Shown here one piece after another: positions 42,413-50,545 of a stretch of DNA of 64,000 nt; within the stretch, counting starts at the first letter, position 1, and each line of letters begins with the position of its first letter. The notes below the pieces were generated by a model. The model saw only the letters and a program-made list of their open reading frames with translations. It made no database searches and was not told the origin of the DNA. The position numbers were made by a program, and so were the translations under genes. The stretch comes from Chloroflexota bacterium (lineage in GTDB: Bacteria > Chloroflexota > Anaerolineae > Aggregatilineales > Phototrophicaceae): NCBI GenBank assembly GCA_020161935.1, contig JAIUNI010000016.1, forward strand, positions 1 to 64,000, written 5' to 3'.

Positions 42413-43249
42413 TTAGGTTGAGAGCTTGCCGATCACCACAATTGGGCCAGTCGGCTGCGGACTGCCGTTCTCCGGCTCGTCGGTGATGCGCGCCCATGTG
42501 AACTGGTCAATCGGTTCTTCACTGCTGAACAGCATCGCGCCCTTACCCTCGGCATCCACGCGGAACGTACCGACGCTCGTGCGGGTTTCACCGCGCGTCA
42601 ACCACAGTTGATAGGTTTTACCGACGGCGAGTTCAGGGAAGCCGTGCGCGTAGAGCAAGCCGATTTTGCTCTCGGCGTTCCACATCAGGAAGGCGGAGGT
42701 ATCAGCCGCTTCTTCGGCAGGTGGCAGCCGTACCCAGCGCAGGCCACTGGTGCTGGTGAGAACGAAAGCGGGTGTATCCGTGCCGTTGTTGGCGACGAGC
42801 TGCCCCGCGAGTTGGGCTTTTTCTTCATTCAAGTCGTTGACGCGCCCCAGCCAATAACCGTTACTAAGCACCAGCGCGATGATCGCGGCAGCGGCAGCCA
42901 GCCAGCCCAACGGCAGCACACGATGACGCGGTTCGCGAGTGATGGGTGTTAGGCTTGGTGCGTCTTGGATAGGCGTACGAATAACAGGGGCACTGTTGGG
43001 TTCAGCAATCGCGGCCATCAGCTTGGCTTCCAGTGAAAGTGGTGGTTCGACCTGTTGGACATCGGCACGCATTTCAGCTTGGATTTGGCGGAATTCGGCG
43101 AGTTCAGCAGCAGCCTCGGCGCACAGGGGGAGATGTGCTTCGACGAAGCGGTTTTGTTCCGCGTCCGTCAAGCCGAAGGCATAATCGGGGATCAGTTCTC
43201 GGACGGCTTCGCAGTTGCTCACCGAACCGATTTTTTGCTCAGAACTCAT
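42413..43249 (-). CDS. anti-sigma factor, RskA-like
   Basis: A 278-residue membrane anti-sigma factor. The N-terminal zinc-finger-like helix bundle contains CEAVRELIPDYAFGLTDAEQ and HLPLCAEAAAELAEFRQ. A single membrane helix follows (LGWLAAAAAIIALVLSNGYW), then a periplasmic RskA-type beta domain (LRWVRLPPAEEAADTSAFLM; VGKTYQLWLTRGETRTSVGT). It would hold the sigma factor encoded 43 bases upstream and respond to an extracytoplasmic signal, with release by regulated proteolysis. Confidence 0.9.
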   Translation of the reverse strand: MSSEQKIGSVSNCEAVRELIPDYAFGLTDAEQNRFVEAHLPLCAEAAAELAEFRQIQAEMRADVQQVEPPLSLEAKLMAAIAEPNSAPVIRTPIQDAPSLTPITREPRHRVLPLGWLAAAAAIIALVLSNGYWLGRVNDLNEEKAQLAGQLVANNGTDTPAFVLTSTSGLRWVRLPPAEEAADTSAFLMWNAESKIGLLYAHGFPELAVGKTYQLWLTRGETRTSVGTFRVDAEGKGAMLFSSEEPIDQFTWARITDEPENGSPQPTGPIVVIGKLST

Positions 43250-43292
43250 TGCGTCTGCTCGAACTCACTTCCTAAAAGTATTATACGACCGT

Positions 43293-43862
43293 TTAGCTGG
43301 ATTTAGATGTTTGATGTACCGACTCCAGCCACAATTCGCGCAGGCGTTGTAAGCCGGTACGCAACCGTGTTTTGACCGTGCCTAAGGGGATATGGGTCAC
43401 TTCGGCAATATCGCCGTGGCTCATCCCACGAAAGAACGCCAGCGCGATTAACGTTGATTGTTCCTCCGGTAGCTGTTGGACGAGTAATCGTAGTACCGTC
43501 CCATCCCGCCAGAGCGTTTCACTGGCATAGGCCGGGATTTCTTCCGCCATTTCCTCAATCGAATCGGGATGCAGCATGGGCTGACGGCGTTCGTGGCGCA
43601 GGCGGTCGATGGCAGTGAATTGGGTGATGGTCAGCAGCCAATTTTTGAGCTTGCCCTTTTTCGGGTCCCAATGGCTTTTGCTCTGCCAGACCTTCACGAA
43701 CGTATCCTGTGCGACTTCTTCCGCCAGCGTGGAGTTTTGGAGCATCTGGTAAGCCAAACTGTAAACGGCCTTACCATATTCCTGATAAAGCGCCTTGAAT
43801 GCCTGCTGATCCCGCGCGGTGATGCGGTTCATGATGTCTATATCATCGAATAGTGACTGCAT
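43293..43862 (-). CDS. ECF RNA polymerase sigma factor, SigK-like
   Basis: A 189-residue sigma factor. Region 2 is visible in DQQAFKALYQEYGKAVYSLA and LAEEVAQDTFVKVWQSKSHW, and region 4 in EEQSTLIALAFFRGMSHGDI followed by AEVTHIPLGTVKTRLRTGLQ. The ATG at 43862 is preferred to the GTG at 43883; GGAG lies about 11 bases upstream. Together with the RskA-like gene it is a classical sigma/anti-sigma operon. The divergent secreted protein 153 bases away is a plausible target of this sigma factor. Confidence 0.93.
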   Translation of the reverse strand: MQSLFDDIDIMNRITARDQQAFKALYQEYGKAVYSLAYQMLQNSTLAEEVAQDTFVKVWQSKSHWDPKKGKLKNWLLTITQFTAIDRLRHERRQPMLHPDSIEEMAEEIPAYASETLWRDGTVLRLLVQQLPEEQSTLIALAFFRGMSHGDIAEVTHIPLGTVKTRLRTGLQRLRELWLESVHQTSKSS

Positions 43863-44014
43863 GGGTATTCTGCTCCACCGCACCAGTCTAGCAGTTTAGG
43901 CCGCCAACTGTAAAGTGATTGGACGCAATCCAAAACCGATCTTCCTGACGATTAACACAATAGGCAGGCATTTTAAGGGTCTGCTATCGCATAAACCGTA
44001 GGGAGGAAAAGGTT

Positions 44015-45085
44015 ATGTTTCGCAGAATAGCATTGTTTTTACTGGCTGTACTCTTAATTAGTTCGGTTGCCGTGATGGCGCAAGATGGGCCAACGGTCGG
44101 CTTGGGTGAATCGGATACGCTCGGTTCGTATCTGGTCGGGCCAGAAGGTATGACTCTGTACAGCTTTACCCCTGATCCCGTCAACACCAGCGTGTGTTAT
44201 GACCGCTGCGCCGAGGCGTGGCCTCCGCTGATCGTCGAAAGTGCTGATGGCCTGACGGCAGCCGAGGGCATCCCCGGTACGCTGGGAACCACCGAACGCG
44301 ATGACGGTACTTTACAGGTGACTTACAACGGTATCCCCCTGTACTACTGGTTCCAGGACAGCGAAGTGGGTGACACCACCGGTAACCGTGTCGGTCGTAA
44401 CTGGTGGATTGTTCCTCCGGCGACTGTTTACGGTCAGGTCTTGCCGACCGTCGGTACGGCACTGGTCGGGCCGACTGGTATGACCGTGTATGAGTTCGAC
44501 AATGACACGGCTGACGTGAGTAACTGCTACGACCAATGCGCGACCAATTGGCCGCCGGTACTGGTGGACAGCGCGGATGATCTCGTTTCTGGTGTCAACC
44601 TGCCCGGTACATGGAACGCCATTACCCGCACCGATACCGAGCAACTGCAAGTGACCTACAACGGTATGCCCCTGTACTACTGGAAGGACGACAAGGCCGT
44701 TGGTGACACGCTGGGTGACGGCGTGGGTGAAAAGTGGCATGTGGTCGCGCCGGAAACCGTAGCGGTCAGCAGCAACGAAACGCTGGGCGATCTGCTGGTC
44801 TCCAACAACGGCGGCACCCTGTACACCTTCAGCGATGATACGGCTGGCGTGAGCAATTGTAAGGATCAATGCCTCGAAAACTGGCCGGCGTTCACCATCG
44901 GCGCGGATGACAAACTGGTGGCCGGTGCGAACGTGAGCGGCGAGCTGGGCGCAATCGTTCTGGACAACGGCGAACAAATGGTGACCTACAACGGTATGCC
45001 CCTGTACTACTTCAAGGATGACCTCGAAGTGGGTGAAACCAACGGCGAGGGCTTGGGTGGTAAGTGGACGGTCGCGAAACCGTAG
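44015..45085 (+). CDS. secreted COG4315-type protein with three repeats
   Basis: A 356-residue exported protein. The signal peptide (IALFLLAVLLISSVAVMA) is cut near AQDG. Three tandem repeats of about 115 residues follow, each with a Y-x-F-x-x-D core and a CxDxC pair: LYSFTPDPVNTSVCYDRCAE, VYEFDNDTADVSNCYDQCAT and LYTFSDDTAGVSNCKDQCLE. Each repeat ends in YNGMPLYYWKDD or a close form. The family (COG4315) is secreted and of unknown function. The GGGAGGAAAAGG ribosome-binding site is very strong. It is divergent from the sigma/anti-sigma pair. Confidence 0.9.
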   Translation: MFRRIALFLLAVLLISSVAVMAQDGPTVGLGESDTLGSYLVGPEGMTLYSFTPDPVNTSVCYDRCAEAWPPLIVESADGLTAAEGIPGTLGTTERDDGTLQVTYNGIPLYYWFQDSEVGDTTGNRVGRNWWIVPPATVYGQVLPTVGTALVGPTGMTVYEFDNDTADVSNCYDQCATNWPPVLVDSADDLVSGVNLPGTWNAITRTDTEQLQVTYNGMPLYYWKDDKAVGDTLGDGVGEKWHVVAPETVAVSSNETLGDLLVSNNGGTLYTFSDDTAGVSNCKDQCLENWPAFTIGADDKLVAGANVSGELGAIVLDNGEQMVTYNGMPLYYFKDDLEVGETNGEGLGGKWTVAKP

Positions 45086-45121
45086 AGTTATCGGAAACGG
45101 GAGGGTGAGTGGGATACCTAA

Positions 45122-45165
45122 AACCCTCACCCCCATCCCCTCTCCCTCAGGGCGAGGGGAGCCAT
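45122..45165 (+). repeat. class B element lacking the inner stem-loop
   Basis: CCCTCACCCCCATCCCCTCT followed by CCCTCAGGGCGAGGGGAGC. It has the flanking arms of class B but not the 19-base loop. Right after it, GGGAGGATC / ATCCTCCC at 45168-45188 and CAGGGGCGCGCC / CGCCCCTG at 45209-45237 give two more hairpins before the convergent gene. Confidence 0.6.
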
Positions 45166-45255
45166 ACGGGAGGATCACAGATCCTCCCATACAGAGACGT
45201 TCAATCTCAGGGGCGCGCCACATGGATGCGCCCCTGATGATTCTAGGTTAGACGG

Positions 45256-45468
45256 CTAGGCCTTATCTTTTTGCAGATTGTATTGGGCGGCGCACTCGGG
45301 GCAGGCGATAACCTCCCTGACGATCTCGCGACCGTAGGTGTCCGGTGGGGTTATTTTGGTTCTTTTGTCGGCTGGATGCTTGTAGATGCGCGGGCGTGTT
45401 TCGAGCACGACGCGCTTGGCTTTGGTTTTAGCGGGTGTAACCTGCTTGCAGAGTTGACATTTAAACAT
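45256..45468 (-). CDS. small zinc-ribbon-like protein
   Basis: A 70-residue protein that starts MFKCQLCKQVTPAKTKAKRV and ends with VREVIACPECAAQYNLQKDK, so it has two CxxC pairs about 45 residues apart. This arrangement would form a zinc ribbon. The intervening segment is basic. An ATG at 45498 would add ten residues. It is conserved-looking but I know no function. The gap from 45499 to 45766 shows no other feature. Confidence 0.68.
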   Translation of the reverse strand: MFKCQLCKQVTPAKTKAKRVVLETRPRIYKHPADKRTKITPPDTYGREIVREVIACPECAAQYNLQKDKA

Positions 45469-45766
45469 CGCCCTTTCAGCCAATTGGTGATCTCCCATAG
45501 TGGCTTAGTTCGTGGGAGGCTGTTTGCTGACCGCTCATCAACGAGGGCAAGCAATATCGAATGCGAGTGAAATCAGAAGTGCCTATAACGAGGCAACCGA
45601 TAGAACGTGGGTTGAACGGATAAAGGTGGGGCGCGGATTGGCGGAAGAATGTGTCGTTTTTGCAAATGTGACAGCCAGTTTGGTGGAAGTTCCCCCTAAC
45701 CTCCAGTTCGGCTTGGACTGGAGCGTAATTGGACGAAAGTATGTGACTATTATAACGCTTTTAAGA

Positions 45767-45791
45767 TGGGCGGCAAGGTAGCTGCCGCCCA
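45767..45791 (-). terminator. hairpin at the end of the SDR gene
   Basis: TGGGCGGCA / TGCCGCCCA with a 7-base loop, 24 bases downstream of the minus-strand SDR stop codon. The T-tract that follows on the minus strand is weak (TCTTAAAAG). Confidence 0.6.
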
Positions 45792-45815
45792 CCTATTGAT
45801 TCGGCTATATTGGAG

Positions 45816-46658
45816 TTACTTCGGCTTCCATGTTGGGACGAGGACACGACCATCAATATCAGTGAAGTTGTACTCCTGCGCGAGATCAGACACCCACAAA
45901 CTCTGCCCTGATTTAGTGAGGGCGTTGGGAGCAGCGGCGAGGGCAACAACGGCGCGACCGGTGAACTGGGCCGACTCACTGTTGGAGAGATCCATATACT
46001 TTTCGTGAAGCATGATGCCTTCGGTGCGAACCAGCCCCGGCCAGAGGGCGACCGCCGTGACGTTGAAGGGGCGCAGTTCTACGGCGATGTCGGCAATCAG
46101 CCGTTCGGTGCTGATTTTGGCGTTGAAGTAAGCGGCGTTGCGGTGACCTTCATCGTAAGTGACGGCGTAGGCGGAGATGTTGGCGATGAGGCCGCTGCCC
46201 TGCTTGGACATGATGCGGGCGGCGAACACACTGGATAGGAAGGCCGCGCGGACGGCGAACAGATTATCATCCCAATAGCTCAGGCGGCGCTCCCAGAAGT
46301 ATTGGTTAAAGGGGAAGTCGGACATGGTATGCAGCCCTTCGTAGCCCGCCCACGCCGCGTTGACCAGAATATCGAGCCGCCCCTGCTCGTCTTCTACCCG
46401 TTTAAAGAGCGCTTCGATCTGGGCATCATCGCGGAGGTCGGCACGAGCCGCGATGCCCATGCCCCCCATTTGGGTGACTTCCTCAGCGGTTAATTCGACG
46501 GTTCCAGCGAGAGGTACGGTTGCTTGATGGTTGGCATCGGTACGACCGACGACGTACACAGTTGCGCCGGCTTCGCCCAAGCTGAGGGCGACCCCTTTGC
46601 CGACCCCGCGACTTGACCCTGTGACGACAGCGACTTTCCCGCGCAGTTCATTCCCCAT
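45816..46658 (-). CDS. SDR family oxidoreductase
   Basis: A 280-residue short-chain dehydrogenase. AVVTGSSRGVGKGVALSLGE has the cofactor glycines, VVGRTDANH suggests NADP(H), NAAWAGYEG replaces the usual NAG, and ISAYAVTYDEGHRNAAYFNA shows that the catalytic Ser is present but the usual YxxxK is altered to Y-F-N-A-K. The family resembles DHRS1-like SDRs with a long loop after the active site. The substrate is unknown. Confidence 0.87.
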   Translation of the reverse strand: MGNELRGKVAVVTGSSRGVGKGVALSLGEAGATVYVVGRTDANHQATVPLAGTVELTAEEVTQMGGMGIAARADLRDDAQIEALFKRVEDEQGRLDILVNAAWAGYEGLHTMSDFPFNQYFWERRLSYWDDNLFAVRAAFLSSVFAARIMSKQGSGLIANISAYAVTYDEGHRNAAYFNAKISTERLIADIAVELRPFNVTAVALWPGLVRTEGIMLHEKYMDLSNSESAQFTGRAVVALAAAPNALTKSGQSLWVSDLAQEYNFTDIDGRVLVPTWKPK

Positions 46659-46799
46659 GTAGTTGCCCTTTCGTTAGCCAATCGGAAGGTCATTGTCGTT
46701 CAAAAAAGCGAAAAATAATCCCCCAATGTGTGGCGCGTTGGCAAGCAGGGCGGTATACTACGATTCTTGAAGATATGCATTACTGCTTCGTGTCTTGGC

Positions 46800-47640
46800 A
46801 TACCACCTCCTCCCTCAAAGATAGTTTTAAGCTACAAGATTTAAGTCTCAAGTCTATACAAAATATGATGCCAATCGCCGAGGTTATAGGGCGGCGAATT
46901 TGCTCATCAACGTTGCAAAGGTTCAAAATATTGCAGTTGTTGCAGTTGATGTTGTTGTTACAGCATGACTTCGACGGCGGTGGCGAGGGAGCGATTTGCG
47001 AAATACTGCGAAAACTGCAAATGCGGACTCCTTTTTTGCGCCGATTCCGACGATTCTTTTGTGGCGGCAGTGGCGGCGGCGGCGGCGGCAGTAGAGCGCC
47101 AATTATCAGTCGATAGTCTTTAGTCCACAGTCATTAGCTTAAGGCAAAGGCAAATGCGAATCGCCATCCACAGGAGGCTTCGCACAGTACGCCAAGAAAG
47201 ATAGAGAACGCCAAGGGGATGTGGTTGTTAAGGTGCGTGGGGTGGAATAGACCCCATCCCCAACCCTTCCCACATCAGCACGTTCGCAGGCTCACTACGC
47301 TGATAGAGTAACAGGGAGGGAATAGTTTAGCCCCTTTGAACAGCATAGCAGAGATTAGAAGTGAAAGGGTGAACATTTGTCAGAACATTTGGTCACTTTT
47401 AATGGGTGGTGGCGTTAACTTTGTAGGGGAGGATTGGCGGGGAGTGGTTGGTAGATGGTTGGTAAATGGTTAGTGGCACAAACCTAATTCAAACGTAGGA
47501 AATAATAGTGTGAAGTTTCAAGTGGCAAGTTTCAAGTTGAAAGCGAAGCCAGTGCAGGGTTGGCGAGGGTGGTTGGGTTAGTGCCGCCGGATGATTAAGC
47601 ATACAGTTCTGGTTAAGGCGAAGGAAAGCAAGAGACGGCA
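46800..47640. repeat. class C composite repeat block, copy 2
   Basis: It lies in a 1.3 kb gap (46659-47957) with no credible gene. Modules in order: CAAGATTTAAGTCTCAAGTC array at about 46833, TTGCAGTTGTTGCAGTTGAT run at 46934-46965, a GGC run at 47071-47091, the TAGTC array at 47105-47140, CGCCAAGAAAG block at about 47190, a class B element, TGAACATTTGTCAGAACATT at about 47371 and TTTCAAGTGGCAAGT at about 47516. The order follows the block at 16421-17400. The open frame at 46730-47116 is built from the repeat text and is rejected. Confidence 0.78.
47252..47325 (-). repeat. class B structured repeat, copy 4
   Basis: On the plus strand: CCCCATCCCCAACCC, stem ATCAGC (47274-47279) / GCTGAT (47299-47304), 19-base loop ACGTTCGCAGGCTCACTAC, then the partly decayed arm ACAGGGAGGG. 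Read on the minus strand, the loop is GTAGTGAGCCTGCGAACGT. Confidence 0.75.
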
Positions 47641-47771
47641 AGTTAAGGATTTTGCGGGTCAGCGTTTGCCATAGGATAAACCCTATGGCAAGCGGAATAA
47701 ACCCCCGTAAACAGGGATGGTAGATAGGTTGACCTACGGACGTGGGGATGTGTGGTGTTGGGGAGGCGGAA

Positions 47772-47852
47772 GCGGACAGCCTATCTGCTGTCCCTACGAA
47801 CGTGGGGATGTGGGTGGGTGGGAGCGAGAGGGCGCAAGCCTTGCGCCCCTAC
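47772..47852 (-). repeat. two class A repeats
   Basis: 47772-47797 is GTAGGGACAGCAGATAGGCT then GTCCGC on the minus strand. 47830-47852 is GTAGGGGCGCAAGG then CTTGCGCCC. The phrase GAACGTGGGGATG follows the first and also appears upstream at about 47740. Nothing else is evident before the gene at 47958. Confidence 0.7.
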
Positions 47853-47957
47853 AGGGGATTATGGCGTTCAGTGTAGAGGTTAGATAAACAGCGTTATACT
47901 CGTGTGAGTCAGCCAAGAACTTTTTAATGATCTCAAACGATTGCTTAAAGGTGTGTC

Positions 47958-48488
47958 ATGACTCTACCCGACGCTGAACTGATGCGAATATTTGACTTCA
48001 CGGCGGATGATTTGGCGGCGAACCGTGATGGAACACTTTCTCAACAGCAATCTCAGTATTTGCATAAGATGATTAATCGTGAAATTCTCTTTAACTTAAT
48101 ACCAATAGGGGCTGTGCTTATTATTGGCTGGTTTATAGCCATTAAACTGGCTGATGTTGCGCCACCAACTTACGACAAACCTTCTATTATTCTTGTGTTT
48201 GGAGTTATACCTACCGCAATATTTTTAACCATGCTTGGCTATAAAAAATGGCAAATCGTATCCGATACTAGAGGAATGCATGTTGAGGTTACTCAAGGCG
48301 TGACTAAGAGTTGGACGGCTAAAAATTTCGGTTATGCTGAAGTTAATGGAAAAAGATTCTATCTGGGTCTAAAAATAGATCGACAATTGGCAGATTATCT
48401 ACGTACGTTGCCAAAGGAATCACAATTTCGAGTATATTTTGTGCCAGCATCTAAAAGAGTTATTTCAATGGAACAGGTCATTCTATGA
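47958..48488 (+). CDS. small membrane protein of unknown function
   Basis: A 176-residue protein with two membrane helices (NLIPIGAVLIIGWFIAIKLA and IILVFGVIPTAIFLTMLGYK) between a polar N-terminal domain and a C-terminal beta-rich domain (VSDTRGMHVEVTQGVTKSWT; QFRVYFVPASKRVISMEQ) that could be exposed to the cytoplasm. It is more A+T-rich than its neighbours. Its stop overlaps the aconitase X gene by ATGA, so they are translationally coupled although no functional link is known. Confidence 0.75.
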   Translation: MTLPDAELMRIFDFTADDLAANRDGTLSQQQSQYLHKMINREILFNLIPIGAVLIIGWFIAIKLADVAPPTYDKPSIILVFGVIPTAIFLTMLGYKKWQIVSDTRGMHVEVTQGVTKSWTAKNFGYAEVNGKRFYLGLKIDRQLADYLRTLPKESQFRVYFVPASKRVISMEQVIL

Positions 48489-49750
48489 CTACCCTCACAC
48501 TCTCCCCACGGGATAGGGCGATGCTGGATGGCGAGCAGGGTGCGGCGGCGCAGATGGCGATGTGTATCCTGACGACGATGGCGGCGGTTTACGGCGCGAG
48601 TGAACTGCTGGACATTACGGCGGCGCACATCGACGGCTGCTTGTATCACGGTTACTCCGGGTTGGAGTTCGCGGAGAAGCTGGTGGCGGGTGGGGCGCAG
48701 GTGGTTGTGCCAACCTCGCTCAACGTCGGCGCGATGGACTTGATCCACCCTGAACACTTTCAAGGTACGGCGCAGGTGGCGGAATATGCCACACGCACGA
48801 TGAAGGCTTACGAGGCGATGGGCTGCCAGCCGATTTATACGTGTGCGCCCTACCAGACGGGCTACCGTCCAGCGTTTGGGGAGCAGATCGCGTGGGCGGA
48901 GAGCAACGCGATTGTGTTCGCGAACTCGGTGCTGGGGGCGCGGACGCACCGCTACGGCGACTTCATCGACATTTGCGCGGCGATTACGGGGCGTGCGCCA
49001 GCGGTGGGGCTGCATCTGACGGAAAACCGACGCGGGCAAATCTTGTTCCGGCTAGAGGGCATCCCCGAACGGCTGCTGGATGACAGCGTTTTATATCCGG
49101 TGCTGGGGTATCTGATGGGTTCGCAAAGTGCTAACCGCATCCCCGTGATTGACGGGCTGCCCACGACGGTGACGGAAGATCAACTGAAGGCGTTGGGGGC
49201 AGCGGCGGCTTCATCCGGCGCGGTCGGATTGTTCCACGCGGTCGGGTTGACACCGGAAGCGGCGACGGTCGAGGCCGCGTTCCAGCATCAACCGCCGGAG
49301 CAAGCGGTTGTGGTCACGCTGGGTATGCTGCGGCAGATGCGCGATAAGCTGGCGACGGTGCCGGATGGGGTAGTCAACGTGGTGGCGCTGGGCAGCCCGC
49401 ACTTCTCGATGAGCGAGTTTGCCGATTTGCTGCCGCTGGTGGAGGTTTATCCGCCGCAGGCTTCGGTGGAGTTCATCGTGTGTACCAACCGGATTGTGCA
49501 GGTCAACTTGCAGAAGCGCGGTTGGCTGGAACGGCTGCTGGCGGCGGGGGTGCAGATCGTGGTGGATACGTGCGTGGTGGTTACGCCGATTGTGAAGGCG
49601 CGGGCGGGGATATTGATGACCAACTCCGGCAAGTTTGCCCACTACTCGCCCGGTAACATCGGGTTTCAGGTGGTGTACGGCAGCCTGAGCGAGTGTGTGC
49701 GGTCGGCGGCGCAGGGCAGCGTGTGGCGGGATGCGGGGTTGTGGGAATGA
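48485..49750 (+). CDS. aconitase X, large (catalytic) subunit
   Basis: A 421-residue protein of the aconitase X (DUF521) family. LSPRDRAMLDGEQGAAAQMA, HIDGCLYHGYSGLEFAEKLV and VVVPTSLNVGAMDLIHPEHF open the protein; AWAESNAIVFANSVLGARTH contains the conserved ESN segment and CTNRIV and DTCVVVTPIV supply cysteines for the iron-sulphur site. Characterised members dehydrate cis-3-hydroxy-L-proline or mevalonate 5-phosphate. The small swivelling subunit is encoded at 50546, with a HAD gene between. The separate subunits make this the two-gene type; the substrate is open. Confidence 0.9.
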   Translation: MTTLTLSPRDRAMLDGEQGAAAQMAMCILTTMAAVYGASELLDITAAHIDGCLYHGYSGLEFAEKLVAGGAQVVVPTSLNVGAMDLIHPEHFQGTAQVAEYATRTMKAYEAMGCQPIYTCAPYQTGYRPAFGEQIAWAESNAIVFANSVLGARTHRYGDFIDICAAITGRAPAVGLHLTENRRGQILFRLEGIPERLLDDSVLYPVLGYLMGSQSANRIPVIDGLPTTVTEDQLKALGAAAASSGAVGLFHAVGLTPEAATVEAAFQHQPPEQAVVVTLGMLRQMRDKLATVPDGVVNVVALGSPHFSMSEFADLLPLVEVYPPQASVEFIVCTNRIVQVNLQKRGWLERLLAAGVQIVVDTCVVVTPIVKARAGILMTNSGKFAHYSPGNIGFQVVYGSLSECVRSAAQGSVWRDAGLWE

Positions 49751-49756
49751 AATTGT

Positions 49757-49802
49757 TAGACCCCTACCCCCAGCCCCTCCCCCGCAAGCGAGGGAGGGGA
49801 GC
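49757..49802 (+). repeat. class B element lacking the inner stem-loop
   Basis: GACCCCTACCCCCAGCCCCT followed by CCCCCGCAAGCGAGGGAGGG and GAGC. Its CCTCCC / GGGAGG arms form a hairpin that may terminate or attenuate the aconitase X transcript. Confidence 0.6.
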
Positions 49803-49811
49803 AATACGAGA

Positions 49812-49873
49812 CTATTTCAAATTTTGCCAATTTTTGAAATAGCGTTCATCCTTATTGCAAAAACTGCAATAAG
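49812..49873 (+). other. two tandem A+T-rich hairpins
   Basis: CTATTTCAAA / TTTGAAATAG (49812-49821 and 49833-49842) and CTTATTGCA / TGCAATAAG (49851-49859 and 49865-49873) stand side by side, 14 bases before the HAD start codon. Both are perfect. The ribosome-binding region follows immediately, so the structure could affect translation of the HAD gene. Confidence 0.5.
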
Positions 49874-49886
49874 AATCTGAGTAACG

Positions 49887-50411
49887 ATGGAACACAAAAT
49901 ACGAGCGATATTTTTAGATTGTGGCGATACGTTGGTGGATGAGGCGACCGAGGATAAGAACGCGGAGGGTGTCTCGCTGCGCGCGGCGCTGATCCCCGGC
50001 GCGGGCGAGTTGATACACGCCCTGAAAGCGCGGGGTTATCCACTGGCGCTGGTGGCAGACGGGCCAGCCGATACCTTTACCAACAACCTGCACCCGCACG
50101 GCTTGTACAGCCTATTCGACATCTACGCGATTTCGGCGCAGGTGGGTGTCGATAAGCCGCATCCTGACATTTTTTACCACGCGCTGCGGCAGCTTGGGAT
50201 TGAGGCAGCCGATTATGGGCGGGTGGTGATGGTCGGCAACAATTTGGAACGCGACATCAAAGGGGCGAACGCACTGGGTATCATCAGCGTGTGGTTGAAT
50301 TGGTCGCCGCGAAGGTCAAAGATTCCGGCGGATGATAGCGAAGTGCCGCAGTACACCATTTTGCAGCCGTTGGAACTGCTGGCGGTGTTGGATCAGATTG
50401 AGGGAAGCTGA
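49887..50411 (+). CDS. HAD family hydrolase
   Basis: A 174-residue haloacid dehalogenase-like phosphatase. Motif I is AIFLDCGDTLVDE; note Cys in place of the second-position residue, with Asp at both nucleophile and acid positions (D-C-G-D). Motif II is VADGPAD in LALVADGP, motif III the Lys in DKPHPDIF, and motif IV VGNNLERDIKGANALG. It has a short cap, so it may act on a small phosphorylated metabolite. It sits between the two aconitase X subunits. Confidence 0.9.
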   Translation: MEHKIRAIFLDCGDTLVDEATEDKNAEGVSLRAALIPGAGELIHALKARGYPLALVADGPADTFTNNLHPHGLYSLFDIYAISAQVGVDKPHPDIFYHALRQLGIEAADYGRVVMVGNNLERDIKGANALGIISVWLNWSPRRSKIPADDSEVPQYTILQPLELLAVLDQIEGS

Positions 50412-50417
50412 AATGCA

Positions 50418-50492
50418 GACACCCTCCCTAGCCCCACATCAACACGTTCGCAGGCTCACTCCGCTGATAGCCCGTGGTAACAGGGCAGGGAA
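50418..50492 (-). repeat. class B structured repeat, copy 5
   Basis: On the plus strand: ACACCCTCCCTAGCCCC, stem ATCAAC (50438-50443) / GCTGAT (50463-50468), loop ACGTTCGCAGGCTCACTCC, then AGCCCGTGGTAACAGGGC. In minus-strand RNA the stem is ATCAGC / GTTGAT with one G-U pair. Confidence 0.75.
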
Positions 50493-50545
50493 CAACACGA
50501 TCAATTATTCACGAGTGTGGCAAATCACTGATGTAGGATTGGTTT

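Noticed and set aside
45512..45781. An 89-residue plus-strand frame after the zinc-ribbon gene
   Set aside because: No domain, no ribosome-binding site and an equally long frame exists on the other strand.
46730..47116. A 128-residue frame ending in a Gly-rich run
   Set aside because: It is made of class C repeat text, including the GGC run that yields GGGGGG; the matching region at 32.6 kb does not keep the frame.
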